64,000 nt of DNA from Streptomyces bathyalis (GCF_015910445.1 NZ_CP048882.1:4340001-4404000); one strand, 5' to 3'. Counted from the stretch's first letter, positions 52,493-61,127 are shown. Translations and numbers: made by a program. Notes: generated by a model not told the origin, from the letters alone.

Positions 52493-53782
52493 GTGGAGCG
52501 TCGCAAGTTCCTCGGTCTGGCAGCGGCGACCGGTGCGGCGGCAGGCGGGGCCTTCACGGCCGCCGGATGCGGCACCGGGACGGGAACACAGAGCGCGGCA
52601 TTGAAGGTGGTGGCGGCGGACTACGGCGAACCGGGCCGTGGCGACAGCTCCCAGGGGTACTGGGACAGTCTCGTCCGCTCCTTTCACAACAGGCATCCCG
52701 GCATCGCCGTGGACGTCGAGGTGTACGGCTGGAAGGACGTCGACAGGAAGGTCGCCGCGATGGTGGCCGCGGGCCGCCCGCCGGACATCGCGCAGATCGG
52801 CGCGTACGCCGACTTCGCCGCGAAGGGCCTGCTCTACAGGGCGGGTGAGCTGCTCTCCATACCCGTGCAGGCCGACTTCCTGCCGCCGCTCGCGGAGGCC
52901 GGCGAGGTCCGGCGGGTGCAGTACGGGATGCCGTTCGTCGCCAGCACCCGGCTGCTCTTCTACAACCGGACCCTCTTCGCACGTGCCGGGCTCGACCCGG
53001 ACGCGCCGCCCAGGACCTGGGACCAACTGGCGCGCGCCGCCGAGCGGTTGAAGGCCAAGGGGGTGAAGATCCCGTACGGGCTGCCGCTCGGCCCCGAGGA
53101 GGCGCCCGCCGAGGCCCTGATGTGGATGCTCAGCGGCGGCGGCGCGTACACCGACAAGGTCGGCAACTACACGATCGACGCCGCGGCGAACATCAAGACC
53201 TTCAACTGGCTGCGGGACAGGCTCGTACGGCCGAAGCTGACCAACCACGATCCCGGCGGCACCGACCGCAAGGAGCTCTTCGACGCCTTCGCGCGCGGCG
53301 AGGTGGGCATGCTCAACGGCCATCCGACGCTGATGAAGCAGGTGCGGCGCAGCGGTGTGAAGTACGGCACCGCGGTGCCGCCGGGAGCCGACGGCCCCTC
53401 GGGCTCCACCCTCGGCGTGGCGGACTGGGTGATGGCCTTCAAGGAGAACGGCAGACGCGAAGAGGCGGGCCGCTTCCTCGACTTCCTCTTCGGAGAGAGG
53501 AACCACTACGGATTCGCCGACCGCTACGACCTGCTCCCGGTGACGACCTCCGCGAACGACAGGATGCGCGAGGGCCGCGAGCACAAGCCGATGCGGCGCT
53601 TCCAGGACGAGCTCATGAACGCCGAGTTCTATCCCGTCGGCAAGGTCTCCTGGGCGAAGGTGAGCGCAGACGTCAAGAGGAGCATCGGCAAGGCCGTGGC
53701 CCCGGACACCGGCCCGGTCGGCGTGCTCGGCGCCATCCAGCGCCGCGCGGAGGCGCGGGATTCGGAGGCTCGGGCGCGCTGA
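52493..53782 (+). CDS. orphan sugar-binding lipoprotein
   Basis: 429 residues. Twin-arginine-like start (MERRKFLGLAAATG) and lipobox (TAAGC) give a lipid-anchored binding protein. The family-1 fold shows HPGIAVDVEVYGWKDVDRKVAAMVAAGRPPDIAQIG, VQYGMPFVASTRLLFYNRTLFARAGL and MLSGGGAYTDKVGNYTID. No permease or ATPase gene is next to it, so it must work with subunits encoded elsewhere. It is divergent from nagK; a shared DasR influence suggests an amino-sugar ligand, inferred only. Confidence 0.85.
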   Translation: MERRKFLGLAAATGAAAGGAFTAAGCGTGTGTQSAALKVVAADYGEPGRGDSSQGYWDSLVRSFHNRHPGIAVDVEVYGWKDVDRKVAAMVAAGRPPDIAQIGAYADFAAKGLLYRAGELLSIPVQADFLPPLAEAGEVRRVQYGMPFVASTRLLFYNRTLFARAGLDPDAPPRTWDQLARAAERLKAKGVKIPYGLPLGPEEAPAEALMWMLSGGGAYTDKVGNYTIDAAANIKTFNWLRDRLVRPKLTNHDPGGTDRKELFDAFARGEVGMLNGHPTLMKQVRRSGVKYGTAVPPGADGPSGSTLGVADWVMAFKENGRREEAGRFLDFLFGERNHYGFADRYDLLPVTTSANDRMREGREHKPMRRFQDELMNAEFYPVGKVSWAKVSADVKRSIGKAVAPDTGPVGVLGAIQRRAEARDSEARAR

Positions 53783-53811
53783 GTGTCGGACACCGGCGTT
53801 AGGTTGGACGC

Positions 53812-54132
53812 ATGAGCCACGAGGCCGGGGACGGCGAGGCCGAGGACCAGGAGCGGGCCGGGGCCGGCCCGCACGTTCCGGCGCAGAGGGACGGCGGGCC
53901 GCGGCAGTCCGGCCTCTCCGAGCGCGATCTGTCCGTACTCGCCGTGGAACGCCGCGGCTGGTCCGGGCCCGGCATGAAGGAACGGGCCATACGCGAGCAG
54001 CTGGAGATGTCGCCCACGCGCTACTACCAGCTCCTCAACGCGCTCCTCGACGACCCGCGTGCCCTCGCCCACGACCCGGTGACGGTCAACCGGCTGCGCC
54101 GCCGCCGCGAGGCCCAACGGGCCCGCCGATGA
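53812..54132 (+). CDS. DUF3263-family protein
   Basis: 106 residues. A disordered charged N-terminus precedes a helical core: LSERDLSVLAVERRGWSGPGMKERAIREQLEMSPTRYYQLLNALLDDPRALAHDPVTVNRLRRRR, which matches DUF3263, an HTH-like actinobacterial domain. Function unknown, possibly DNA binding. Ribosome binding site weak. Confidence 0.85.
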   Translation: MSHEAGDGEAEDQERAGAGPHVPAQRDGGPRQSGLSERDLSVLAVERRGWSGPGMKERAIREQLEMSPTRYYQLLNALLDDPRALAHDPVTVNRLRRRREAQRARR

Positions 54133-54181
54133 GGGGAGTCGGCGTCGTCACCGGAGCACGCCTGCAGCGGGGGCCGGAGCG

Positions 54182-54953
54182 GTGACGGCTTCGGAACCGA
54201 CCATTCTGGCCACCTCCGGCGGGCACCGCACCGGCGACCGCAGCCGGGTGCTCTTCGACGCGCTGGTGCACCACGCGGTCGACCTGTCCGGCGTGCACGG
54301 CCGCCGTCCCCGCGTCATGTACATCGGAACGGCGATCGGCGACGCCGAGCACTTCGCCGCGCGAATGGCCGAGGCCGCACGGGTGGCCGGATTCGACCTG
54401 ACCCCGCTGAACCTCTTCCCCATGCCCAACGTCGAGGACGTCGAGGGCACGGTCCTCGGGCAGGACGTCGTATGGGTCATGGGCGGCTCGGTCGCGAACC
54501 TGCTGGCCGTCTGGCGCGTGCACGGCCTCGGTCAGGTGCTGCGCCGCGCATGGGAGGCGGGCGTGGTGCTCAGCGGCGTCAGCGCCGGGTCGATCTGCTG
54601 GTTCCAGGGCGGCGTCACCGACTCGTTCGGCCCCGAACTGCGCCCGCTCACCGACGCGTTGGGCTTCCTTCCGTACGGCAACGGAGTCCACTACGACAGC
54701 GACCCGGGCCGCCGTCCCCTCGTGCACCGGCTGGTCGCGTGGGGGCACCTCCCAGGCCGGAGGCTCTGGGGGAGGGACCCTCCCCACCTCGCACTGCACC
54801 GACGACGGGGTGGGGCTCGTCTACCGCGGCACCCGGCTGGCCGAGGCCGTCACGGAGGTCCCGGGCAAGGCCGCGTACACCGTCGTCCGGGAGGGCGATT
54901 CGGCCGTCGAGGAGCGCATCGAGCCGCGCGAGCTGCCGCCGGTCGGCGGGTAG
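54182..54953 (+). pseudogene. S51-type peptidase (PepE-like) broken by a small repeat insertion
   Basis: Cytoplasmic serine peptidase family specific for Asp-X dipeptides. The first frame (GTG 54182) gives MYIGTAIGDAEHFAARMAEAA, VVWVMGGSVANLLAVWR, nucleophile motif VVLSGVSAGSICWFQGG, and HYDSDPGRRPLVHRLVA with the catalytic His region. Then copy D of the GC-rich repeat (about 54740-54776) shifts the frame. The normal end (TSHCTDDGVGLVYRGTRLAEAV ... PPVGG) resumes in another frame to TAG at 54951. Removing 37 bp restores 245 codons. The otsB gene starts 9 bp later. Confidence 0.85.
54740..54776. repeat. short GC-rich palindromic repeat, copy D (breaks a gene)
   Basis: GGGGGCACCTCCC, a 14-base centre (AGGCCGGAGGCTCT) and GGGGGAGGG. 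The centre is identical to that of copy E in otsA, 3.6 kb away. Confidence 0.75.
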
Positions 54954-54962
54954 GGTCGCGGC

Positions 54963-55874
54963 ATGGCCGACGTTCCCACCCCCCGTACCGAAGCAGGCCG
55001 GGAAGCGCTCGCCGCGATCGTCTCGGAGCCCCGACGCGCCGTCGTGGCCCTCGACTTCGACGGCACGCTCGCCCCGATCGTCGCCGACCCCGCAGACGCC
55101 CGCGCGGACCCTGGCGCCGTGCCGGTGCTCTCCCGCCTCGCTCCGCGCCTGTGCGCGGTGGCCGTGGTGACGGGGCGCCCGGCCGAGGCCGCCGTCCGGC
55201 AGAGCGGCCTCGGAGGGGCCGAGGGCCCCCCTGGCTCCGCCGGGTGGGGGTCCCCCCAGCGCAGCGAGGGGGAGCACTTTCTGGGAAACCTCACCGTGCT
55301 CGGCGCGTACGGCGCGGAGCGCTGGGACGCCGCCACGGGCCGGCTGAGCACCGCGCCGCCGCCCCCCGGCGTCGAGGCCGTGCGGGCCGAACTGCCCGCG
55401 ATCCTGGACGACTTGGGCGTTCCGCCCGGCACCTGGACGGAGGACAAGGGGCGCGCCGTCGCGGTGCACACGCGGCGTACGGACGATCCGGCAGCTGCCT
55501 TCGAGCTGCTGCGCGCCCCGCTCCACGAACTCGCCGACCGGCACGGCCTCGTCGTCGAACCGGGGCGCATGGTCCTGGAGTTGCGCGCACCCGGCGTCGA
55601 CAAGGGCGCGGCGCTGACCGAGTACCTGCGGGAGGTGGGCGCCGGATCCGTGCTGTACGCGGGCGACGACCTGGGCGACCTGGCCGCGTTCGCGGCCGTG
55701 GAGAAGCTCCGCGGCGAGGGCGTGCCCGGTCTCCTCGTGTGCAGCGGAGGCGGCGACACCGGCGAGTCGGTGCCGGAGATCGCCGACCGGGCGGACGTCG
55801 TCGTCGACGGACCGGCCGGAGTCGTCCGGCTGCTGCGCGGCCTCGCCGACTCCCTCGAAGAGCCGGGCCGCTAG
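54963..55874 (+). CDS. otsB: trehalose-6-phosphate phosphatase OtsB
   Basis: 303-residue HAD phosphatase, the second step of trehalose synthesis. HAD motif I is VVALDFDGTLAPIV with the nucleophile Asp; motif IV is YAGDDLGDLAAF; VLGAYGAERWD and VDKGAALTEYL are family hallmarks. A stretch of about 18 residues (GAEGPPGSAGWGSPQRSEGE) is encoded by copy C of the GC-rich repeat and is in frame within the cap region; its effect on activity is unknown. The TAG stop lies in the 6-bp duplication made by the adjacent IS. otsA is on the opposite strand beyond the IS. Confidence 0.92.
   Translation: MADVPTPRTEAGREALAAIVSEPRRAVVALDFDGTLAPIVADPADARADPGAVPVLSRLAPRLCAVAVVTGRPAEAAVRQSGLGGAEGPPGSAGWGSPQRSEGEHFLGNLTVLGAYGAERWDAATGRLSTAPPPPGVEAVRAELPAILDDLGVPPGTWTEDKGRAVAVHTRRTDDPAAAFELLRAPLHELADRHGLVVEPGRMVLELRAPGVDKGAALTEYLREVGAGSVLYAGDDLGDLAAFAAVEKLRGEGVPGLLVCSGGGDTGESVPEIADRADVVVDGPAGVVRLLRGLADSLEEPGR
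55224..55277. repeat. GC-rich palindromic repeat, copy C (in-frame in otsB)
   Basis: Contains CCCCCTGGCTCCGC and GGGGGTCCCCCCAGC, both also in copy B, then GAGGGGGAGCAC. It looks like two merged halves and keeps the otsB frame. Confidence 0.7.
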
Positions 55875-55875
55875 G
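55870..55875. repeat. 6-bp target-site duplication of the IS (GCTAGG), left copy
   Basis: GCTAGG is repeated at 56930-56935 directly outside the IS ends. It contains the TAG stop of otsB on the plus strand and the CTA/TAG stop of the transposase on the minus strand. Confidence 0.85.
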
Positions 55876-56827
55876 TGTATTGACCTGATGCGTTGTTCAC
55901 GCGGCTGATGGGTGGCTGGCTTCCGAGAGCGGTGTGGCAGCGGTGGTAGTTGTAGCTATGGAGGAAGTCTGTCAGGGCTGCGGTGCGTTGGGCGTTGCTG
56001 GTGTAGGGCCGCAGGTAGGCCCATTCGTCGAGCAGGGTGCGGTTGAAGCGCTCTACTTTCCCGTTGGTCTGCGGCCGGTAGGGGCGGGTGCGTTTGCCGG
56101 TGGCGCCCAGATGGCTGAGGGCTTGCTTCCAGGCGGTGCTGTGGCGGTAGGCGAAGGCGTTGTCGGTGATGACGCGTTCGATGCGGTCGATGCCCAGGCG
56201 GGCGAAGTGGACTGCTGCTCGGCGGAGGAAGTCGGCGCAGGTGGTGGCCTTCTCATCGGGGTGGATCTCGCTGTAGGCGAGGCGAGTGTGATCATCGACG
56301 GCGGAGTGGATGTAGTCGTAGCCGACTCCGGTCTTGGTCGCACGGGAAGCTTGGCGACCGAGGACTTTGTGGCCTCCCCCGTCGGGGATACGGCCGAGTT
56401 TCTTCACATCGACGTGGAGGAGTTCGCCGGGTCGGTCACGTTCGTAGCGGCGGATGACTTGGCCGGTGGGCCGGTCAAGGAAGCACAGACGGTTCAGCCG
56501 GTTGCGGGTCAGGACACGGTGGACCGTGGAGGGCGGCAGGCCCAGGATCGGTCCGATCCGGGCCGGCCCGAGTTTGTGTTCGGTGCGAAGAACGCAAACG
56601 CGCATCTCCACGTCCGGCGGAGTGCGGTTCGGCAGCCGGTGCGGGCGGCTGGAACGATCGGCCAGACCGGTATCGCCTTCTGCAGCGAATCGCCGCATCC
56701 ACTTGTGTGCGGTGGTGCGAGAAACGCCCATCTGGGCAGCCACATGCGCTACCGGAAACCCCGAGCGGACACGTTCGACCAGCAACCGCCTGCCGTGCAC
56801 GGTCAGCCGGGCATTACGGTGGGACAC
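55871..56827 (-). CDS. IS481-family transposase
   Basis: 318-residue DDE transposase. The N-terminal HTH reads VSHRNARLTVHGRRLLVERVRSG and VAHVAAQMGVSRTTAHKWMRRF. The catalytic core shows D (LLHVDVKKLG), D (VITDNAFAYRH) and E (TNGKVERFNRTL), as in IS481. GTG 56827 is chosen because GGAGG is 5 nt upstream; the frame is open to 56893. The final codon is ACC and the TAG stop comes from the duplicated target sequence, not from the IS. It appears intact. Confidence 0.95.
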   Translation of the reverse strand: MSHRNARLTVHGRRLLVERVRSGFPVAHVAAQMGVSRTTAHKWMRRFAAEGDTGLADRSSRPHRLPNRTPPDVEMRVCVLRTEHKLGPARIGPILGLPPSTVHRVLTRNRLNRLCFLDRPTGQVIRRYERDRPGELLHVDVKKLGRIPDGGGHKVLGRQASRATKTGVGYDYIHSAVDDHTRLAYSEIHPDEKATTCADFLRRAAVHFARLGIDRIERVITDNAFAYRHSTAWKQALSHLGATGKRTRPYRPQTNGKVERFNRTLLDEWAYLRPYTSNAQRTAALTDFLHSYNYHRCHTALGSQPPISRVNNASGQYT

Positions 56828-56929
56828 GAAGACCTCCGTTGTGCGGTGAAGCCTAGACACCTCCACCACACCGGAGGTCTTCGCCATGATCAAGACCCAC
56901 GAACGTCAACAACGCTCGTGATCAATACA
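55876..56929. mobile_element. IS481-family insertion sequence, 1054 bp, complete
   Basis: The ends TGTATTGA and TCAATACA bracket one transposase gene. The terminal inverted repeats match at about 20 of 26 positions, with TGTATTGA and GCGTTGTT in common. Perfect GCTAGG duplications flank the element (55870-55875, 56930-56935). It sits between the convergent otsB and otsA genes. Perfect flanks and an open transposase suggest a recent insertion. Confidence 0.93.
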
Positions 56930-56948
56930 GCTAGGCCCGGAGCGGGTG

Positions 56949-58484
56949 CTACTCGCCCCGCAGCGCGTGCAGTTGGTCGAGGAACCAGCGGGTCGGTGGC
57001 GTCGCTGTCGCCGCCGCCGCGAGCCGCTTGGTGCGCTCCGCCCGCCGGCCGTGGTCCAGCGTCAGCGCCTCGTGCAGCGCGCGGGCCGTGTCCGCGATGT
57101 CGTACGGATTGACGACGAAGGAGTCCTCGCCGAGCTCCGCGTACGCGCCCGCCTCGCGCGAGAGGACCAGGGCGCATCCGTCGTCGGAGACGACCGGCAC
57201 CTCCTTGGCGACCAGGTTCATGCCGTCGCGGATCGGGTTGACCAGGGCGACGTCGGCCAGCCGGTACGCCGCCAGCGAGCGCGCGAAGTCGTCCTTGAGG
57301 AAGAGCACGACCGGCGTCCAGCCCGGCGTCCCGTACGTGGAGTTGATCTCGTCCGCGACGCGCGAGACCTCGCTCATGTAGTCGCGGTAGACGGCCAGGT
57401 CCTGACGCGACGGGTAGGCCAGAGCGAGGTGCACGACGCGCCCGTGCCACTCGGGACGGTCCGCGAGCAGACGGCCGTAGGCGTGCAGTCCGCGCACGAT
57501 GTTCTTGGACAGCTCGGTGCGGTCGACCCGTACGATCGCGCGGCGCGGCCGCCCGTCCTCGTCGCTGCCGATCTCCTCGCGCAGCATGGCGATCCGTTCC
57601 TCGACGTCGTCCCGCCCCGCGCGCGCCCGCAGGAACTCCGCGTCCGCGCCGAGCCCGTGCACCCCGAGGCGGGTGGTCCGGCCGTCGCAGACGACCTCGA
57701 GCTCGCCCGTCGACTCGTCCTCCCCGACCGCCGCGCCCAGCACGTCCACGCAGCAGTCGGCGAATCCGCGCGCCCACCGCCGTGTGAGGAACGCGGCGCG
57801 GTCGGTGCCCAGGATTCCGCGCAGGACCTGCCGCGCGACGGCGTCGGGCAGCATCCGGTAGTAGTCCGGCGGCGCCCACGGCGTGTGCGAGAAGTGCCCG
57901 ATGCGCAGATCGGGGCGGCGCTCGCGGAGCAGCCCGGGCACCAGCGTCAGGTGGTAGTCCTGCACCAGCACCGTCGCGCCCTCCGCCGCCTCCTCCGCAA
58001 GGGCGTCGGCGAAGGCCGCGTTGTAGCGCTCGTACGACGCCCACTGCCGCTCGAACTCCGCGCCGAAGGACGGCTCCAGAGGCGTCTGGTAGAGCATGTG
58101 GTGGACGAACCAGAGCACGGAGTTGGCGATGCCGTTGTAGGCGTCGGTGAAGGTGTCCTCGGGGATGTCCAGCATCCGTACGGTCTGACCACCGGTGTCG
58201 GCCGGGTCGGGCCTGCCGCCCGAGCGGCGCACCGCCTCCCTGTCGCCCTCACCGAGAGCGGCGCACACCCAGACGGCGTTGCCGCCTGAGCCGCCGGCGC
58301 CTTCCGTCGCGATGGCCGAGAGTCCCGAGACGAGTCCGCCTCCGCCGCGCTTCGCGGAGAGCACTCCTCCCCCAGAGCCTCCGGCCTGGGTGGTGCCCCC
58401 GGTGACGGAATATGAGACGGGACCCCTGTTCGACGCGACCAGTACGTCCGCCAGGGCCTGCTGGGGTGCGCGTTCGACGACCAT
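56949..58484 (-). CDS. otsA: trehalose-6-phosphate synthase OtsA
   Basis: 511-residue GT20 enzyme joining UDP-glucose and glucose-6-P. Signatures: VLVASNRGPVSY at the start, GGGGLVSGLSA, VWFVHHMLYQTP, VLVQDYHLTLVPGLLRERRPDLRIGHFSHTPW, RVDRTELSKNIVRGL, and LVNPIRDGMNLVAKEVPV with the sugar-nucleotide site. After SVTG there is a 13-residue insert GTTQAGGSGGGVL encoded by copy E of the GC-rich repeat; it sits before GGGG and keeps the frame. The opposite strand carries otsB beyond the IS. Confidence 0.95.
   Translation of the reverse strand: MVVERAPQQALADVLVASNRGPVSYSVTGGTTQAGGSGGGVLSAKRGGGGLVSGLSAIATEGAGGSGGNAVWVCAALGEGDREAVRRSGGRPDPADTGGQTVRMLDIPEDTFTDAYNGIANSVLWFVHHMLYQTPLEPSFGAEFERQWASYERYNAAFADALAEEAAEGATVLVQDYHLTLVPGLLRERRPDLRIGHFSHTPWAPPDYYRMLPDAVARQVLRGILGTDRAAFLTRRWARGFADCCVDVLGAAVGEDESTGELEVVCDGRTTRLGVHGLGADAEFLRARAGRDDVEERIAMLREEIGSDEDGRPRRAIVRVDRTELSKNIVRGLHAYGRLLADRPEWHGRVVHLALAYPSRQDLAVYRDYMSEVSRVADEINSTYGTPGWTPVVLFLKDDFARSLAAYRLADVALVNPIRDGMNLVAKEVPVVSDDGCALVLSREAGAYAELGEDSFVVNPYDIADTARALHEALTLDHGRRAERTKRLAAAATATPPTRWFLDQLHALRGE
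58359..58400. repeat. short GC-rich palindromic repeat, copy E (in-frame in otsA)
   Basis: On the minus strand: GGGGGCACCACCC, centre AGGCCGGAGGCTCT, then GGGGGAGG. The centre is identical to copy D in the broken peptidase gene. It lies in frame in otsA. Confidence 0.75.
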
Positions 58485-58550
58485 GGCCCGAGCCTAGCCG
58501 CGGCCGGATCCACGCAAACGTGACGCGCTGCGCGCTCCCGGCGGCCCCGC

Positions 58551-59510
58551 CTACGCGGCCCGCCGCTCCGTGTACTCCGCGATCTCACGCATCGGTGGAC
58601 GCTCCACCGTGTCGACCGCGTGGCTGCGCGGGGCGAACCCGCCGGGGCCCGCTTCGCCCCGCTCGAACTGCGTCAGCGTCGGCCTGACGAGGTGGCTGCC
58701 ACGCGCCAGACGGAGCTGTGCGGTGTGGTGGATCGCGGCGGCCATGCGGCCGAGCGCCTGCCCGTCCTGGTTCCGGTGCCGCCGCACGCCGACGTCGACC
58801 TGCGCGAGTGCGTCGAGGCCCACCGTGTGCAACGAATCGATGAGCAGGCCCAGTTCGACGCCGTAGCCGACGGGGAAGGGCAGCTGTTCCAGCAGCGTGC
58901 GCCGCGCCGCGTACTCTCCGCCGAGCGGCTGCACGAACCCCGCGAGCCGCGGCCAGTGGAGATTCAGCAGCGGGCGTGCGACGAGCTCGGTGACCCGTCC
59001 GCCACCCGCCGGGTCGTCGCCGAGCGGCCGGTCGTACATCGCCTTGACCAGCCGCAGCCGGGGGTCGGTGAGCAGCGGCCCCACGACGCCGGAGACGAAG
59101 TCGGCGGAGAAGTTCTCCAGGTCGGCGTCCGCGAAGCAGACGATGTCGCCGCTCGTCACCAGCAGCGAACGCCACAGCACCTCACCCTTGCCGGGCAGCG
59201 CGGGCAGCCTCGGGAGCACCTCGTCCCTGTGCACGACCCGCGCGCCGGCGTCGGCGGCGACCTCTGCCGTACGGTCCGTGGAACCGGAGTCCAGCACCAC
59301 CAGCTCGTCCACGAGCGACGGGGCCCCGGCCATCAGCTCGCGCCGGATCACCGACACGATGCGGCCGACGGTCCGCTCCTCGTTCAGCGCGGGCAGCACG
59401 ACGCTCACCCGCGAGCCGGTGGCCCGCTTCGCCGCCAGCAGCTCCGTCATGGGACGGTCGGCGCACGAGTACGACCGGCGCGCCAGCCACTGTTCGACTT
59501 CCTCCAGCAC
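58551..59510 (-). CDS. gpgS: glucosyl-3-phosphoglycerate synthase GpgS
   Basis: 319 residues of the GT81 family, which makes glucosyl-3-phosphoglycerate from NDP-glucose, the first step to glucosylglycerate and methylglucose lipopolysaccharides. Motifs: VSVVLPALNEERTVGRIV, ELVVLDSGSTDRT, ALPGKGEVLWRSL, metal-binding FADADLENFS, GGEYAARRTLLEQLPFPVGYGVELGLLID and GVRRHRNQDGQALGRMA. GTG 59510 is taken because GGGAG lies 7 nt upstream. Next to otsA, it may share UDP-glucose use for compatible solute synthesis. Confidence 0.88.
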   Translation of the reverse strand: MLEEVEQWLARRSYSCADRPMTELLAAKRATGSRVSVVLPALNEERTVGRIVSVIRRELMAGAPSLVDELVVLDSGSTDRTAEVAADAGARVVHRDEVLPRLPALPGKGEVLWRSLLVTSGDIVCFADADLENFSADFVSGVVGPLLTDPRLRLVKAMYDRPLGDDPAGGGRVTELVARPLLNLHWPRLAGFVQPLGGEYAARRTLLEQLPFPVGYGVELGLLIDSLHTVGLDALAQVDVGVRRHRNQDGQALGRMAAAIHHTAQLRLARGSHLVRPTLTQFERGEAGPGGFAPRSHAVDTVERPPMREIAEYTERRAA

Positions 59511-59654
59511 GCGGCCACTCCCTGTGATCCATCTCGCGGTACGGACGCCTGTCTCAACCACCAGGCCTGTCGGTTACAGTCTTGAACAACGCGGACGGCG
59601 ATCGCATGCCGGGTCCCGGCCCGGCGCTCTCGGCCACCGCCGACAACTTCACAC

Positions 59655-59790
59655 CGCTCATCCAGAGGGGCAGAGGGAACGGCCCGTTGAAGCCCCGGCA
59701 ACCCTCCAGCCGGTCTCGCAGCACGAGTAATGACATCGCGAGGCTCCCGGCTCGGGAAGGTGCCAATTCCGTCTCGTGGCGAGATACGTC
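59655..59790 (+). ncRNA. SAM-I (S-box) riboswitch upstream of thrC
   Basis: Conserved S-box blocks appear in order: CCAGAGGGGCAGAGGGA (59662-59678), GGCCCGTTGAAGCCC (59681-59695), GGCAACC (59697-59703) and GGTGCCAATTCCGTC (59759-59773), then GAGAT pairing back with the 5' end. The spacing and order match the SAM-I aptamer. It lies 36 bp before the thrC start. SAM binding probably lowers thrC expression. Confidence 0.88.
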
Positions 59791-59825
59791 ACGGGGAAGA
59801 TGAGGAGAAAGGGCCTCGCCGAATC

Positions 59826-61127
59826 ATGGCTGTTCAAGCTGCCGCCAGCACGACCGCCGACAAGGCCGGAGCCGGCGCCTCGCTCGGCCCCGCAGCTGCA
59901 CTTTCCTGCCGCGAGTGCGGGGAGCGCATCCCGCTCGGTCCGGTCTTCGCCTGTGAGGCGTGTTTCGGGCCGCTGGAGATCGCATACGAGTTCCCCGGCG
60001 GCGACCCAGCGGCGCTTCGTGAACGCATCGAGGCCGGTCCGGACAACATCTGGCGGTACGCGCCGCTGCTGCCGGTGCCCGCCGACGTCGCCACGAAGCC
60101 CAACATCAACCCCGGCTTCACCAAGCTCGTCAAGGCCGACAGGCTCGCCCGCGAGCTCGGCGTCACGGGCTCCCTGCACATCAAGGACGACTCCGGCAAC
60201 CCGACGCACTCGTTCAAGGACCGCGTCGTGGCCATCGCCGTGGAGGCCGCCCGTGCCTTCGGCTTCACCACCCTCTCCTGCTCCTCGACCGGCAACCTCG
60301 CGGGCGCCGTCGGTGCCGCGGCAGCCCGTGCGGGCCTTCGCTCGTGCGTGTTCATCCCGCACGACCTGGAGCAGGGGAAGGTCGTCATGGCGGCGGTCTA
60401 CGGTGGCGAACTGGTCGGCATCGAGGGCAACTACGACGACGTGAACCGTTTCTGCTCCGAGCTGATCGGCGACCCCGCGGGCGAGGGCTGGGGCTTCGTC
60501 AACGTCAATCTGCGCCCGTACTACGCCGAGGGCTCCAAGACCCTCGCGTACGAGATCTGCGAGCAGCTGGGCTGGCGGCTGCCGGACCAGCTCGTGGTTC
60601 CCATCGCCTCCGGCTCGCAGCTCACGAAGATCGACAAGGGCCTCAAGGAGCTGATCGCCCTCGGCCTCGTCGAGGACAAGCCGTACAAGATCTTCGGTGC
60701 GCAGGCGGAGGGCTGCTCCCCGGTCTCCCGCGCGTTCAAGGACGGGCACGACGTCGTGCGCCCGGTCCGCCCGGAGACGATCGCCAAGTCGCTGGCCATC
60801 GGCAACCCCGCCGACGGCCCCTACGTGCTGGACATCGCGCGCCGTACCGGCGGTGCGGTGGAGGACGTCGACGACCAGCGGATCGTCGACGCGATCAAGC
60901 TCCTCGCGCGGACCGAGGGGATCTTCGCCGAGACCGCGGGCGGCGTAACCGTCGGCGTCACGAGGAAACTGATCGAGGAGGGCCGGCTCGACCCGTCCCT
61001 CACCACCGTCGTCCTCAACACGGGCGACGGCCTGAAGACCCTGGATGCGGTGGCTCCCACCACCGGGCCGACCGCCGTCATCCGTCCCAACCTGGATTCC
61101 TTCCGAGAGGCTGGTCTCGCATCATGA
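59826..61127 (+). CDS. thrC: threonine synthase ThrC
   Basis: 433-residue PLP enzyme turning O-phosphohomoserine into threonine. An N-terminal zinc-ribbon-like part (LSCRECGERIPLGPVFACEACFGPLE) comes first. The PLP lysine is in NPTHSFKDRVVAIAVEAA; the phosphate-binding loop is SSTGNLAGAVGA, and SGSQLTKIDKGLKEL and VVLNTGDGLKTLDAV are further hallmarks. It is controlled by the upstream SAM riboswitch and coupled to cysO (stop and start overlap, ATGA). Confidence 0.96.
   Translation: MAVQAAASTTADKAGAGASLGPAAALSCRECGERIPLGPVFACEACFGPLEIAYEFPGGDPAALRERIEAGPDNIWRYAPLLPVPADVATKPNINPGFTKLVKADRLARELGVTGSLHIKDDSGNPTHSFKDRVVAIAVEAARAFGFTTLSCSSTGNLAGAVGAAAARAGLRSCVFIPHDLEQGKVVMAAVYGGELVGIEGNYDDVNRFCSELIGDPAGEGWGFVNVNLRPYYAEGSKTLAYEICEQLGWRLPDQLVVPIASGSQLTKIDKGLKELIALGLVEDKPYKIFGAQAEGCSPVSRAFKDGHDVVRPVRPETIAKSLAIGNPADGPYVLDIARRTGGAVEDVDDQRIVDAIKLLARTEGIFAETAGGVTVGVTRKLIEEGRLDPSLTTVVLNTGDGLKTLDAVAPTTGPTAVIRPNLDSFREAGLAS

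Noticed and set aside
50062..52575. Single 837-codon frame covering nagA and the region upstream
   Set aside because: nagA proper starts at 51225; upstream part is an Arg-rich alternate frame of nagK.
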